Shown in pieces: positions 1-11,305 of a stretch of DNA of 64,000 nt. The translations under genes and the position numbers were made by a program. The notes below the pieces were generated by a model. The model was not told where the DNA came from. It worked only from the letters and a program-made list of their open reading frames with translations, and ran no database searches. Source of the DNA: Chlorops oryzae. Taxonomy: Eukaryota; Arthropoda; Insecta; Diptera; Chloropidae. Where the stretch lies: the NCBI GenBank assembly GCA_020466095.1, contig CM035806.1, forward strand, positions 144,285,920 through 144,349,919, read 5' to 3'. The number at the start of each line of letters is the position of its first letter. Position 1 is the first letter of the stretch.

Positions 1-1499
1 TTATAGACGAAAGCAAACGTCAACCGTTGGACGTTTCAAGATGATGGATTACCTTCGCACACACACAAATAAGCACACATACGGTATAAACGTGTGTGTG
101 TATGTGTGTGGCACAAAAAAGGGCCTAGCTAGGAGCAGGAACTGGAGTAGTTGCTATTGAAGCAGTAGTGGTGGTAATGGTGATGGCATTTGTTGTTGAA
201 GTGGTAATGCATTACATAAAATACTGCTTGCGGAAGCTGTAAAGTGTTTATAAGTCCCAATACCTTTGAAGTGTTCTCAGGTAACTGCAAAATGAATTGA
301 AAGAGAATATTAAGGGACCCGTTTTTTGATTGAGAAACAATTGAGATAAAAGTTTTGATCCACAGTGTGGGAAATATGCTTGCCGTATTATGAGACGCAC
401 CAGACCCTTCTGAAAATCCGAAAGCTTTGTAAGGGATTTTGTTTTTCATTTGCTTTCTTTTAGGCTATTCTTGAAGGGGGAAGAAAAACGTCTTAAGTTC
501 TTTTTCGTTTAATGAATGTTGAATGACTGAAAAGAAGACAAGGTTTTTGGTGTGTGCGTTTGTGTTTTATTTTTTAATTTTTTTTCCAAAGTAAATAACC
601 TGTTAAATTCGTGGCAATCAAGAGAGGAATTCGTCTCTATAGAAGGTGGAATTTCTGTCAAGAATTCACGTGAGGCCATTAAAATTCAAACACGCACCAA
701 CACGTTCACATTTGAAGGCGACATTTTTTGACTTATTGTGAATATATTTGAGCTATTTTGTAGTGTTTTCGTGTCGCTCGTTCGTTCGCGCTTTCCATTC
801 GATGCAGTTTTTTTTTTTATGAATTTGAGACATTTTATTTTGATGATGACGTTCATCCGTTTGCGAAGGAAGCGCCTTGCAGAGTAACTAAACGAAGACG
901 TCAACATTGAAAACAACAACAACAACAATAACAACATCAGCAACAGGAAAGGGATATGAAGAGAAGCAAAAAGTAACTGGGAATGCAGTAACGGAAGCCA
1001 TAACTCGGTGGCGACATGCAATTTCATCAGCAGTAACAAACATCCTTCCGACTTTGCCACCAATTTTATAGATGTTTGCGGTGCCCCGCTAAAGCCCCCT
1101 AAAGGCCCCCCCTCAATCCCCGAGTCCCAAAGGCCAAATTCCAAAGACTAAATCCGCACGCTAAAAATAGCGCAGCAGCAAGACAAGCAGCAACAGCAGA
1201 ATGCTCGCAACAAAGTCTTTTTTATGATTGATCGCAAGCCGTAGATATGAGCTGGAGCAGATCTATTGGCGCACAGATGTCTATGAATATTCACAATACC
1301 ATGAGGTAACGAAATGGCAATAAACGCTTTACTGTCCCTACTGTGTGCCAACGAGTGCCACTGCGACTGCGATTGGAATTGCGATTGCGATTTCGACTGA
1401 GACCGATGCTGCAACTGAAGCTGAAGCTCAGGCAGAAACTCAATAATGGAAAAATTATTGGAAAAATCGAATCGAATCGAATCAAAGTGAAAGGGGCAA

Positions 1500-1545
<46 letters not shown>

Positions 1546-2764
1546 ACGAACGAGAAAAGGAAATGAGGAGCAGCAAGAAAATTTCATAAATATTTTCACC
1601 GAAATCATCGTAAATATACATATATGGGGTATATATTTATAGCATATTTTGAGGAGCTGAACTGCACCGAACTGAACTGAACTGGGGCGACGGAATCGTT
1701 TTCCGAAGTGTGCACAAACACACACACACAAGATTTTTACTTGATGCGAACCATGTGAGCGGAAACGGAAGTTTATAAAATTTAAATAAAATTTTTTGAA
1801 GCACAAACGCTACCACAACACATGGCCACAACGCCATTGCCATCGCCAACGATGGCGACAAAAGCAACAAGAACCCAACAGCAACGACAACAAAAACAAT
1901 AATTCGTGGCGCGCGACACAGAAGCACCCAATAAACAGAGCAAGAAACAACAATAAAAAAATAAAAGAAGAAAAACAAAATATGCCCATAAATTTATAAT
2001 AAAACGGAATGAAATGAAAGAAAGATAGCCAAGAACCAAAGGCAGAGAGAGAGAGGGAGAGAGCGAGAGCAATAGCGAAAGAGAGCAGTAAAACAAAATA
2101 CGAGTTAAAGCGCTTGAAAGTATGCTATAATTTATGCTGAAAAACATATTCATTGACGCCTGAACTGTGGTCGATTGTGTTACCCTTTTTTATCAGTGTT
2201 TATGCTTTATTGTTTTCTCGCTATATGTTGGTGTGTGTGTGCGATTTAGCGTGCGTGTGTGTGTGTGTATTCTTACCAGGTTTCAGGACACTGCCCCTTT
2301 AAAACATTCAGTCATCAATCATAATAAAAACAAATACTCATACAATGTGTCACAAAGGAGAGAAAAAAAGGGATCGAAGGATCTTCCGAGCGAAATGTCG
2401 CGGAAGACATCCGGAAATTGGGTTTAAAGGAGTAACCTCGCAAAAGGGAACTAATTTTCCGACCTCATTTGATTAAATTCGAAATATTTCCAACCCCTCC
2501 CCCCAAAAATTACTGTAACTTATTTTCGAGTGGCAATACTGTGGAATTAAATGAATACAATTTAGACGGACAATGGGGGGCCATCTAGGGTTCAGGGGTT
2601 TCACTTTGTTCACTAATTCTCAATTGCTTGAGTGCATGATTGATATTTGTACAACAAGGAAGAAAAGGGAAGAAGAAAGGAAAAAAAATTAAAAAATAAA
2701 TAATTGTGGGTACATTAAAAGCCACGTGAATAATTGAAAAAAAAACAACAAATTTCAAATAAGA
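1..2764. other. Non-genic AT-rich DNA
   Basis: No open frame here shows protein-like composition or codon bias. The stretch holds scattered short GT/CA and GA microsatellites, such as CA/GT runs near 60-110, 1716-1730 and 2230-2270. It also holds a long A homopolymer at 1501-1543 and generic low-complexity sequence. The predicted short proteins are Lys-, Phe- or Leu-homopolymer translations. Nothing else can be supported. Confidence 0.6.
1501..1543. repeat. 43-nt A homopolymer
   Basis: An uninterrupted run of 43 A residues. No reverse-transcriptase-like sequence or target-site duplication is visible beside it, so it is called a simple repeat rather than a retroelement tail. Confidence 0.9.
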
Positions 2765-3453
2765 TTCGAGTTATTTAAATGAATGAATGAACGCATGAAC
2801 GAAGCAATGAATAATTTTTCCAGTGAGAACGAATGAATAATTAAGCGCGTAAATAAATGCACCTGAATGAGTACTTAACCCAGCGAGTCGATATAGGTGT
2901 TTGAGGTGATGAACGTATTATTGAATGGATGAATGAATGAATGATATTATAATTGAAAGAAATTACAAAGAGTAATAACGGCGAAAGATGAAAGTTTAAA
3001 TGAATGAATCATTGATAGCGTGTGCAAAGGAAGCAATAAAAATTTGATTGAATAGCTGATCAATGGAGTTAATGCTTTATTATTTGATTCAATCGATTGA
3101 TTGATGATGTCATTAACTCATTCTTGGATTAATTGATTAAGTGATCAATGAATTGGTAGGAACTCAAATTGAATGATTTACTGATTGACTAATTCACCGA
3201 TTCGTTGATGAATTGCTAGATTGATAAAATTATTTATGTTTATTATTATGGTTGATCGGATAAACTGATTGATGTTTTGGGTGAAAAATTAATTGACTGA
3301 CCTAGAAGTAGTAATTAATTGTCTGAATGATTTAATACTTTACTGTCAGCCCTTATTACAAAACATTTTTGCTTAAAATGTTGGCCAGTGTAATCGATTG
3401 ATTAATATAATTATTGAACGATTAAAAGATAAATTGAATTGATTTCAAAATAG
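2765..3453. repeat. Degenerate TGAA/ATTG tetranucleotide region
   Basis: A decayed tetranucleotide landscape in which GAATGAATGAATG and TTGATTGATTGA motifs recur with many substitutions. The same texture resumes at about 4800-5080, on the far side of the LTR and satellite block. This suggests the block was inserted into an old microsatellite-rich region. Confidence 0.6.
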
Positions 3454-3831
3454 TGTTGTAGATAAAGGTCGCTGGAAGTCGCACATGTAATAATTCCTAT
3501 TGAAATTCCTCTTTAGACAGTTTGAGTCACACATTCTCTTTTGGAATTATTCTTTAGTACCGTAATGTATCACTCCATTTCCACATGCAACTACATCGTT
3601 ACCCAATCTATATTACTAGTGAATTTTTTTCATCAGCACATTGACATAGCGATCGAAAGACGACGATCGCTTTCTAAGCGAAAAAACCATATAATTATTC
3701 ATTGTTAGTTGCAAGTCAAATCATTCCACTCGCCTCAAAAGTAAAATGGCGTAACAGCCGCCATTAAATAAACTGAACCTTTTGAACGAAAGTCGACCTG
3801 TTTTATTCCAACTAAACCAAATAACCTTACA
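3454..3831 (+). mobile_element. Solo LTR-like sequence of a gypsy-group (412/mdg1-type) retrotransposon
   Basis: The 378-bp segment begins TGTTGTAGAT and ends CCTTACA. It has a TATA-like stretch near 3686 and an AATAAA signal at about 3767-3772. Directly after the terminal CA comes TGGCGATCCTGCCAGGA. This resembles the primer-binding site that 412/mdg1-type elements use for tRNA-Arg, where TGG pairs with the tRNA 3' CCA. No gag or pol follows; instead the LTR end plus this binding site are repeated in tandem. The assignment rests on end structure only, so the family name is inference. Confidence 0.55.
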
Positions 3832-4750
3832 TGGCGATCCTGCCAGGACTGTTTTATTCCAACTAAACCAAAGAACCTTACATGGTGATCCTGCCAGGAC
3901 TGTTTGATTCCAACTAAACCAAATAACCTTACATGGCGATGCTGCCAGGACTGTTTTATTCCAACTAAACCAAAGAACCTTACATGGCGATCCTGCCAGG
4001 AATGTTTTATTCCAACTAAACCAAATAACCTTACATGGCGATCCTGCCAGGACTGTTTTATTCTAACGAAGCCAAAGAACTTTACATGGTGATCCTGCCA
4101 GGACTGCTTGATTCCAACTAAACCAAAGAACCTTACATGGTGATCCTGCCAGGACTGTTTGATTCCAACTAAACCAAATAACCTTACATGGCGATCCTGC
4201 CAGGACTGTTTTATTTCAACTAAACCAAAGAACCTTACATGGCGATCCTGCCAGGAATGTTTTATTCCAACTAAACCAAATAACCTTACATGGCGATCCT
4301 TCCAGGACTGTTTTATTCTAACTAAGCCAAAGAACTTTACATGGTGATCCTGCCAGGACTGTTTGATTCCAACTAAACCAAAGAACCTTACATGGTGATC
4401 CTGCCAGGACTGTTTGATTCCAACTAAACCAAATAACCTTACATGGCGATCCTGCCAGGACTGTTTTATTCAAACTAAACCAAAGAACCTTACATGGTGA
4501 TCCTGCCAGGACTGTTTGATTCGAACTAAACCAAAGAACCTTACATGGCGATCGTGCCAGAAATGTTTTATTCCAACTAAACCAAAGAACCTTACATGGT
4601 GATCCTGCCAGGACTGTTTGATTCCAACTAAACCGAAGAACCTTACATGGCGATCCTGCCACGAATGTTTTATTCCAACTAAACTAATGAACCTTACATG
4701 GCGATCCTGCCATAACTGCTTTATTGCAACTAAACCAAACGACCTTACAA
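3798..4750 (+). repeat. 51-bp tandem satellite, about 18 units, built from an LTR/primer-binding-site junction
   Basis: About 18 head-to-tail copies of a 51-bp unit. Each unit starts near CTGTTTTATTCC, contains the LTR-end sequence AACCTTACA, and continues with TGGCGATCCTGCCAGGA. Two main variants alternate (AAATAACC and AAAGAACC). A five-unit block is itself duplicated at a 255-bp offset, compare 3904-4092 with 4159-4347. Because 51 is a multiple of three, the array stays open in several frames on both strands and produces repetitive spurious ORFs. It ends in AATATGAGCAGCTAGGATTT, which recurs after the two-unit array near 11.95 kb. Confidence 0.9.
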
Positions 4751-6000
4751 TATGAGCAGCTAGGATTTTTTTAACATTATTATTATTATACTATTATATT
4801 AAATTATTATTGATTATTTGATTTTTTTTGATTGAATAATTGGATGTGTCAAACATTTATTGACATTTATTGACGTTGAAATCATTATCATTGAATAATT
4901 GATTTAATAGTTGGTTGAAAGACTAATGGTTGACCTATCAATAGGTTAATTGACTTTTGCTAAAATAATTCGACATATCAATTGAATGAATCGTTGATCG
5001 ATTTATTGACGTAACAATTAAGTTTGCCAATAATTGAAATATCTATTGTTGATAAATAGACGAACGAATGAATGAAAAATTGTTGAATAACTGCGCAAAT
5101 GAACAAACAAACGAGAAGATTAGATATATATATGTATATTTCTGTTAAAAAAAAAGAAGCGGATCCCCAAAGAAGGTTTACTCACTTAACCTAATTCCGA
5201 ACTGCATTGCATTGTCCTTCATATTATCTTTGAACCGCTTGAAATTTCTAATGCAATGGCTTACGCTGAGCGGATTCTTATTTTTATAATAATTTTTTTT
5301 TGTTCTTGCCATTGTGCCTTTCGTTTATCCAACCGCTATTTTCGCACTTAAACCGCTTAGAAAGTGTTCAGCGAAAAAAAGAGAACCCCAAAAAAAAAAA
5401 AAATCAGAGAAAACGAAAATGAAGAGGAAAACGAAATACATTATAAATGCAAACTTGAATTCAAACTACTGTATTGACTGTAATCCAGAGCTTAGGTTCC
5501 GCTTAGTTCACGATTCGTAGTCAATTATACAAATACGCTGAGCAGGATAAAGTTTGAAAGGAATCAGCAACGCTAATGCATAGATAGTTGGTCCGAAGTG
5601 TCGAAGGAGGGTAGTATTGTAAATGCAAATTTCTATCACTGAAACTTCAAATATTTTTTGATGGCAGATTATTTCGAGCGGTCTTCTTTCTCTCTCACTC
5701 TCACTCTCTCTTTTACTCTTCTTCCTCTCCTCATTGCGGCAGTTCTGCTTTTGTTTTACCCTAGTTTCTTGCTGCAAAGTTTTCTGCGTATTAAGAAATT
5801 AGCGTTGAACATTTCATAAAAATTGAATATTTTAAAGTATTTTTTATTTTTTGCTTCACTTTTATCTCATTCTATTCTCTTAAACGCTTTCCTATTAGTA
5901 TTATGCGCTCAAGTCTCTTTGTGAATTTTTTGTGGGTTCCAAGTGAAAAGCACTCGCGATGGGGGATACTTCTTCTTTGTCCGTCGCTGTGGTTCACATC
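4751..6000. other. Non-genic AT-rich DNA
   Basis: The degenerate ATTG/GAAT microsatellite texture continues to about 5080. After that comes unremarkable AT-rich sequence with a short CT-rich run near 5686-5730. No supported gene was seen. Confidence 0.55.
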
Positions 6001-6010
6001 TCGTTCTTCT
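6001..6010. repeat. Target-site duplication, left copy
   Basis: TCGTTCTTCT abuts the poly(T) tract, which is the poly(A) tail of the minus-strand retrotransposon. It recurs exactly at 11431-11440. The shared stretch can be extended to 12 bases (C before, T after). Confidence 0.8.
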
Positions 6011-6232
6011 TTTTTTTTTTTTGTTTTTTTTTTGTTTTACAATTTATTTGCAATCTATTAAATCTAAGTATAATAATAAGCAAATGTGATAAGAAGCGTA
6101 AAATTCAAAAAGATTGGTCTTTATTAAGGCTAATACAATACTTATTTATGTTTTCTTAACAATATTTCATATTATTTTCTATAAGGTAAGTCTAAAATAT
6201 GGAATCTTTACAGCCGTTTAATTTCTTCACTA

Positions 6233-9200
6233 TCATCTAACAGGTTTATGGCTAGTATATTGGTATGGTACTATTAAGTCTCTATGAATTACCTTATTGG
6301 TCACAAACCAGGGAGCTTTGCATATCATTCTAAGTGTTTTCGATTGATATCGTTGGAAAATTTCTAGGTTTGAATTGCTGGCTGTGCCCCATAGTTGGAT
6401 TCCGTACGTCCATATAGGCTTGAGTATTGCTTTGTACAATAGGACTTTGTTTTCCAAGCTAAGTGATGACTTGGGTCCTATTAACCAGGACATTTGCTTT
6501 GATTTAAGCGTTAATTGCTTTCCTTTGGCTTGAATATGTGCTTTCCATGTCAGCCTTTTGTCTAAATGCATACCAAGATATTTTACGGTATTGCTTTGTG
6601 GTGTTTCTGTGTCGTTTAAGAACAATTTTTCGCATTCCCCATTCTTCAGTGCAAATGTAACATTCACCGATTTTGATGCGTTAACTTTAATATTCCATTT
6701 GTTTAACCATTCTTCAATTTTATTCACATTATTTTGCAGGCTTTTTGAAACTTCCGTTAATGATTTATCAGATGCTACAAGTGCCGTATCATCGGCATAT
6801 GTTGCTGTTATGATTTCGTCATCGACTGGCATGTCCGATGTGTATATTGTATATAATATGGGACCTAACACACTACCTTGTGGGATACCTGCATTAATTT
6901 CACATAAATCCGACTCTTCTGAATTGCATCTAACATAGAAACTACGATTTTCAAGATAAGATTTTAGTACAAGATAAAAGGGAGCTGGTAGAAGTTTTTT
7001 TTAGTTTGTACACAGAAAAACTGGCTACGAAAAATTCCAATTAATGGTGATTGTTAAACTCGATTCATTGGCATTTTAATTGTCACAATTAAAAATTTCA
7101 AACAAATCACCAATTTCGGCAAAATTTTGTAATATGAATTTTTAAACAAAGTTTTGTTTGACTGATTTGTCATATCAATCACCAAAAGTATTCACACTTA
7201 ACAAAACTTTGTTTGATTGTTTTGTTGTATCAATTAATGAAAATATTCACACTCAACAAACATTTTCAATAAAGGATTTGTTCTATCAACAACCAAAAGT
7301 ATTCGCACTCAACAAATATATTCATCAACGGTTTGTTGTATCAACAACCAAAAGTATTCGCATTCAAGAAACATTTTCAATTAAGGATTTGTTCTATCAA
7401 CAACCAAAAGTATTCATCCTCAACAAAACGTTGATTGCTTGTTTTGTTATATCAATTAATGAAAGTATTAGTGCATATAAATATTTTTCTAAAGTTCTCA
7501 TTAGCTTTATGCGGACGTACGTACAAGAAGAGACAAAATAATCAAAAGCTGACATATGTTCATTAATCATGATGTTATAATTTATAATTATCGTCCGCAA
7601 ACTGACTTTACAGACTCCAATTTTTATTATGGAATATGTAGATGAGGCAGTTTTTCCTTTTTTATTTATTTAAAATTTTTAGTTGATTTTTAATACCTTT
7701 GATTGTTGATATTACAAATCAATAGTTGAAAATGTTTGTTGAATGCGAATACTTTTGGTTGTTGATACAACAATTCGTTAATTGAAATTTTTTGTTGAAT
7801 GCGAATACTTTTAGTTGTTGATACAACAAATCGTTAATTGAAATTTTTTGTTGAATGCGAATACTTTTGGTTGTTGATACAACAAATCTTTGATTGAAAA
7901 TGTTTGTTGAATGCGAATACTTTTGGTTGTTGATACAACAATTCGTTGATTGAATATATTTGTTGAGTGTGAATACTTTCATTAATTGTCCCAACCAAAC
8001 GATTTGTTTAATATAACAAAAAGTGTGATAGGCTGAGTTTTAACAACGAAATTGTTATATTGATTAAAAAATTGGTTGTATTTACGCACAAAAGTTTTTC
8101 TGTGTATAGGAGCCCTTTATGCCACACGCGATCGAATGCTTGTTGTACATCGAGAAACACCGCACCACAATATTTCTTACGCTCAAGTGCTTCTCTTATT
8201 GCTTTTATTATTCGATGGCATTGTTCAGGCGTCCCATGGTTCTGGCGAAAGCCAAACTGATGTTCAGGAATTATCTTTTTCTCTTCAAGAATCGGTGTCA
8301 ATCTTCGGAAAAATATTCTTTCGAATATTTTCGAGATTATTACCAATAAACTAATAGGCCTGTATGATGAGATATCGTTTTCTGGTTTCCCAGGCTTTGG
8401 AACCATTATTATTTCCGCGCACTTCCATTGTGAAGGAAAGTGGTTAAGTCTGAGAATGGAGTTGAAAACAATAGAGAGAAATTTTACTGCCTTTTTTGGT
8501 AGAGCTTTTATAACATTAGAGCCTATTTTGTCGTAGCCAGGAGATTTTTTGTTGTCGAGTAAACGAATTTGACGATGAACTTCCCTTTCTGAAACACGTT
8601 TGATTGGTAAATTCATTTGGCAGGGGGAATCTAAGAATTGCAATATTTCACTTTCTTCACTCTGGTTGTTTAATTTAAATGGGTTAAATGTTGATTCCAA
8701 ATGCTTAGCGAAGGCTAGAGCCTTGCTTTGGTCCGATCTGTACCATGTACAGTTGCTATCTTTTATCGGAACGTTTCTTTTTGTTGGCCTTTTCAAATAT
8801 TTCGTAGCACGCCAAAGACTATGTTCATTTTTATGATATACGCTCAATTGGCTTAAAAAGGTAGAAGTTTTTTCGTTTTTTAATTCCCAGAGCATTTTTC
8901 TAAGTTCTCTTGTGGCATAGTTAAGATTTCTTTTACTTATGGGGTTTCTGTCATTTTTCCAGATACGTCTCAGTATTCTTTTGTTTCTTATAAGATTCCT
9001 TATTTCAGCAGTTAGATATACTTTATTAGAACTATTTCTGTTAGGGACAATGTGTGGGGTGGATAAAACAGCAGCATCGTGAATGAGTTTAGTGAACTTT
9101 TCTATTATATCTTCCAGTTCCGAACCCGAGTTAATTTGTATATCAGTTCTTGTGCTTCGATCTATCAAATTTCTAAATAATTCAATGTTCGTTTTGTTTG

Positions 9201-9903
9201 AAAATAATGCATTACTATGTGGTGGGTAGGCTATTCTAGTATTGTAGGTTATTATAATTGGGGAATGGTCCGAACTTAACTCATCGCTGTCGGTTATGTG
9301 AAGGGATTGATTTGAAATGCCACTATATACAGCAAAATCAAGGACATCAGGAATCTTAGTAGGATCACTAGGCCAGTGTGTCGGGCTGCCAGTTGATAAA
9401 ACCTGATAATTGTACTTTGTGATGCATTTTCTTAATTCGCGACCTTTTGGATTGATAAGTCGAGATCCCCACCATGGGTGCTTAGCATTAAAGTCTCCTC
9501 CAACAAAAAATCTGCATCCCAACTTTTTAAAAAATCTATAATACTCTTGGCACGTTATGTTATATCGAGGTGGACAGTAAATCGCATAAAATGCCATGTA
9601 ATTACTGTCACATTTGACTTTAATACCAGCACCCTGCAAGTACGGTTCCCTGATTTCTTCAAGGACTTCATACTTTATATTTGATTTTATTAGTATAGCT
9701 GATCCAGCATGAGCTCTATTATCTGGATGATTAGCAGTAATAAGGTTAAAGTTGTTTATTTTAAAGTAGCTTCTGGAGGTGAAATGTGTTTCAGATATAA
9801 AAAGAATGTCAATGTGATTGATGTATAGGAACATTTCGATTTCCCGCGTATGATTGGACAGCCCATTGGCATTCCATATTCCTATTCTTAAGTTTATTTG
9901 CAT
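6233..9903 (-). pseudogene. Jockey-type ORF2: endonuclease and reverse transcriptase, interrupted
   Basis: The first part (9903 to about 8105, roughly 599 codons) carries an APE-type endonuclease: WNANGL at residues 10-15, SETHF at 37-41 with the catalytic Glu, GGDFNA at 135-140, and SSDHSP around 210-215. The reverse transcriptase starts with KSPGYDKIGSNV and FLDVQQAFDRVWHKGLLY. A 1,093-bp transposon then interrupts it (7012-8104). The RT resumes at 7009 with the fingers/palm continuation, GIPQGSVLGP and the active-site YADD box, and ends at a stop at 6233. Across the repaired junction the frame matches except for one extra base in a run of eight A residues (minus strand). ORF2 proteins nick the target and prime reverse transcription there; this copy cannot make a full protein. 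Confidence 0.88.
7012..8104. mobile_element. 1,093-bp fold-back DNA transposon with tandem-repeat arms, TA target site
   Basis: The ends are inverted: CACAGAAAAC at the left, and GTTTTTCTGTG at the right (CACAGAAAAAC reversed). Both are flanked by TA at 7010-7011 and 8105-8106. The left arm (about 7150-7480) has around six units of some 55 bp containing ATCAACAACCAAAAGTATTC. The right arm (about 7715-7990) has around five units of the reverse complement. The arms can pair into a long hairpin around a unique centre (about 7490-7700). It encodes no transposase, so it is a non-autonomous element. TA duplication is typical of Tc1/mariner-type mobilisation; the family assignment is inference. Confidence 0.85.
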
Positions 9904-11054
9904 AGCTTTGTTAAAATTAGGTTCATCAAGTTAAAAAGATTGTTTGTCATTTCTAATTGTTTCTTTATTAATTCTTCAATTTTAACCAACAGGCTATTGT
10001 TATCAGTGCTTTCTCCACGAACAACTTGAGAGTATGTGTGTCGTTTATCAGTGTCGAGTAAAAAGGGATTGTTTGACATATTTTCATTAGTAGATCTGGG
10101 AAAAACGTTTTCTTGATCATTTCGAGTTATTCTGGCATCGCGAGGGTTGTATTGAGATCGTTTTCGAGCAAGTTCCTGATAAATCTTGCATCCCTTATAG
10201 CTAGCAGTATGATTTTGAAGGCAATGAACGGATTGAGCAGGAGAGTTTAAATCTTTAGTGCATTCATTTGATGCATGATTTAGTCCGCATTTGACACACC
10301 TGAATTGTCTACGACAATAAGATTTCGTATGAACAAACAACTGGCAACGATGACATTGAACAAGCTCTATGACTTTTTTGAGGGGCTCTATTTTAATAAT
10401 CGCATTACCTATTTGTTTTAGATCATAAACATTCTTATTATTAGTTTTAGGCTCTAAATCGACAAAAAACATTGACAGCGGCTTCTTCGTTAATTTACTT
10501 GTTACATTTGCAATATTTCTTACATTATGACCTACTTTTTCCAGCTCATCCTTGATATCGCCGGTGTTGGTTGAATAGTGTAATCCCTTTATTACAACTC
10601 TGCAAGCTCTTTCTTGTTTTAGTTGATAAGTGTGAAAATTCCTATTAGCTGATTCAAAATGTTTAACTAACTTTCTATAGTCATCGATTGACTTGATCAC
10701 TATACGAACCTGGCCATCTCTTAATGACTTATAGCTATATTCATTGTTGGAGATTATTGTAGAAATTTCATCTCTCATACGGTTTATGTTCGAAACATTG
10801 GGAATAAAGATTGGTGGCGGCTTTGGCGCAACAGCTTCTTTTTCTATCGTTCCTTCGTTATCATTGTCATCATCTTTAAGTTCATCAAAACGATTGCTTG
10901 AGATGCCATGTTTGATTGTTTCGTTTGGATTAATTTGCCTTTTTCGAGGGTACAGTTTGGGAGATCCATTGCTGGAGCGCTTCACCGAAGGCAGCGGGAC
11001 TGTTTGCCAGTTTCCTTCATCCTCGGCGAGATCGCCCTCCGCTTCAGTTTCCAT
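9894..11054 (-). CDS. Jockey-type ORF1 gag-like nucleic-acid-binding protein
   Basis: A 386-residue frame starting METEAEGDLAEDEGN, with an acidic N-terminus and a Pro-rich linker (around PKPPPIFIPNV). An RNA-binding region of about 140 residues follows, then a Cys/His-rich cluster at roughly residues 233-290. The first knuckle, CHRCQLFVHTKSYC, is a canonical CX2CX4HX4C. The second, CVKCGLNHASNEC, is CX2CX3HX4C. The third, SVHCLQNHTASYKGC, appears to have Ser where family members usually have the first Cys. In this clade ORF1 binds element RNA and forms the ribonucleoprotein. The reading frame has no internal stop. The ATG at 11054 is the natural start, and the frame overlaps the ORF2 start by 10 bases. 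Confidence 0.88.
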   Translation of the reverse strand: METEAEGDLAEDEGNWQTVPLPSVKRSSNGSPKLYPRKRQINPNETIKHGISSNRFDELKDDDNDNEGTIEKEAVAPKPPPIFIPNVSNINRMRDEISTIISNNEYSYKSLRDGQVRIVIKSIDDYRKLVKHFESANRNFHTYQLKQERACRVVIKGLHYSTNTGDIKDELEKVGHNVRNIANVTSKLTKKPLSMFFVDLEPKTNNKNVYDLKQIGNAIIKIEPLKKVIELVQCHRCQLFVHTKSYCRRQFRCVKCGLNHASNECTKDLNSPAQSVHCLQNHTASYKGCKIYQELARKRSQYNPRDARITRNDQENVFPRSTNENMSNNPFLLDTDKRHTYSQVVRGESTDNNSLLVKIEELIKKQLEMTNNLFNLMNLILTKLCK

Positions 11055-11121
11055 TTGTTATAGAATTATTTCCTTCCTATGCGTATTTATGTAATGTCCA
11101 CCCTAATATGTAAACAAACAA

Positions 11122-11305
11122 ATGAGAAAAGCGCACAGCGCGTGCACTTTTTTTTTTTTTTTTTCTTTTTTGCTTTGGCCTTTCGTTTGTTTTTCAGATG
11201 ATCGTGGACAACACGAGAGCACAGCGCATAGCGCGTGCACTTGTTTTTTATTGCACTTTTTTTTTTTTTGTAGCTTCGCGTTAGAGTTTCGTTTGTTTTT
11301 CAAGT
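11122..11305 (-). repeat. Two direct repeats in the jockey-element leader
   Basis: Two imperfect copies of a block of about 90 bp lie just upstream of ORF1. On the + strand each has a GCGCGTGCACTT segment, a long T-run and CGTTTGTTTTTCA. They fall inside the element leader, between the ORF1 start and the target-site duplication. They may be duplicated promoter or leader modules; this role is inferred from position only. Confidence 0.6.

Noticed and set aside
3904..4662. Repetitive proteins with a TKPNNLTWRSCQDCFIP unit and its minus-strand counterpart
   Set aside because: A 51-bp satellite has a unit length divisible by three, so frames stay open without selection. Both strands are open and the unit is explained by an LTR/PBS junction.
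3798..4750. CRISPR array
   Set aside because: Units are contiguous 51-bp repeats without unique spacers, in a eukaryotic genome with a retroelement explanation.
8060..8354. Plus-strand frames opposite the retrotransposon ORF2
   Set aside because: Antisense shadows of the reverse-transcriptase coding sequence.
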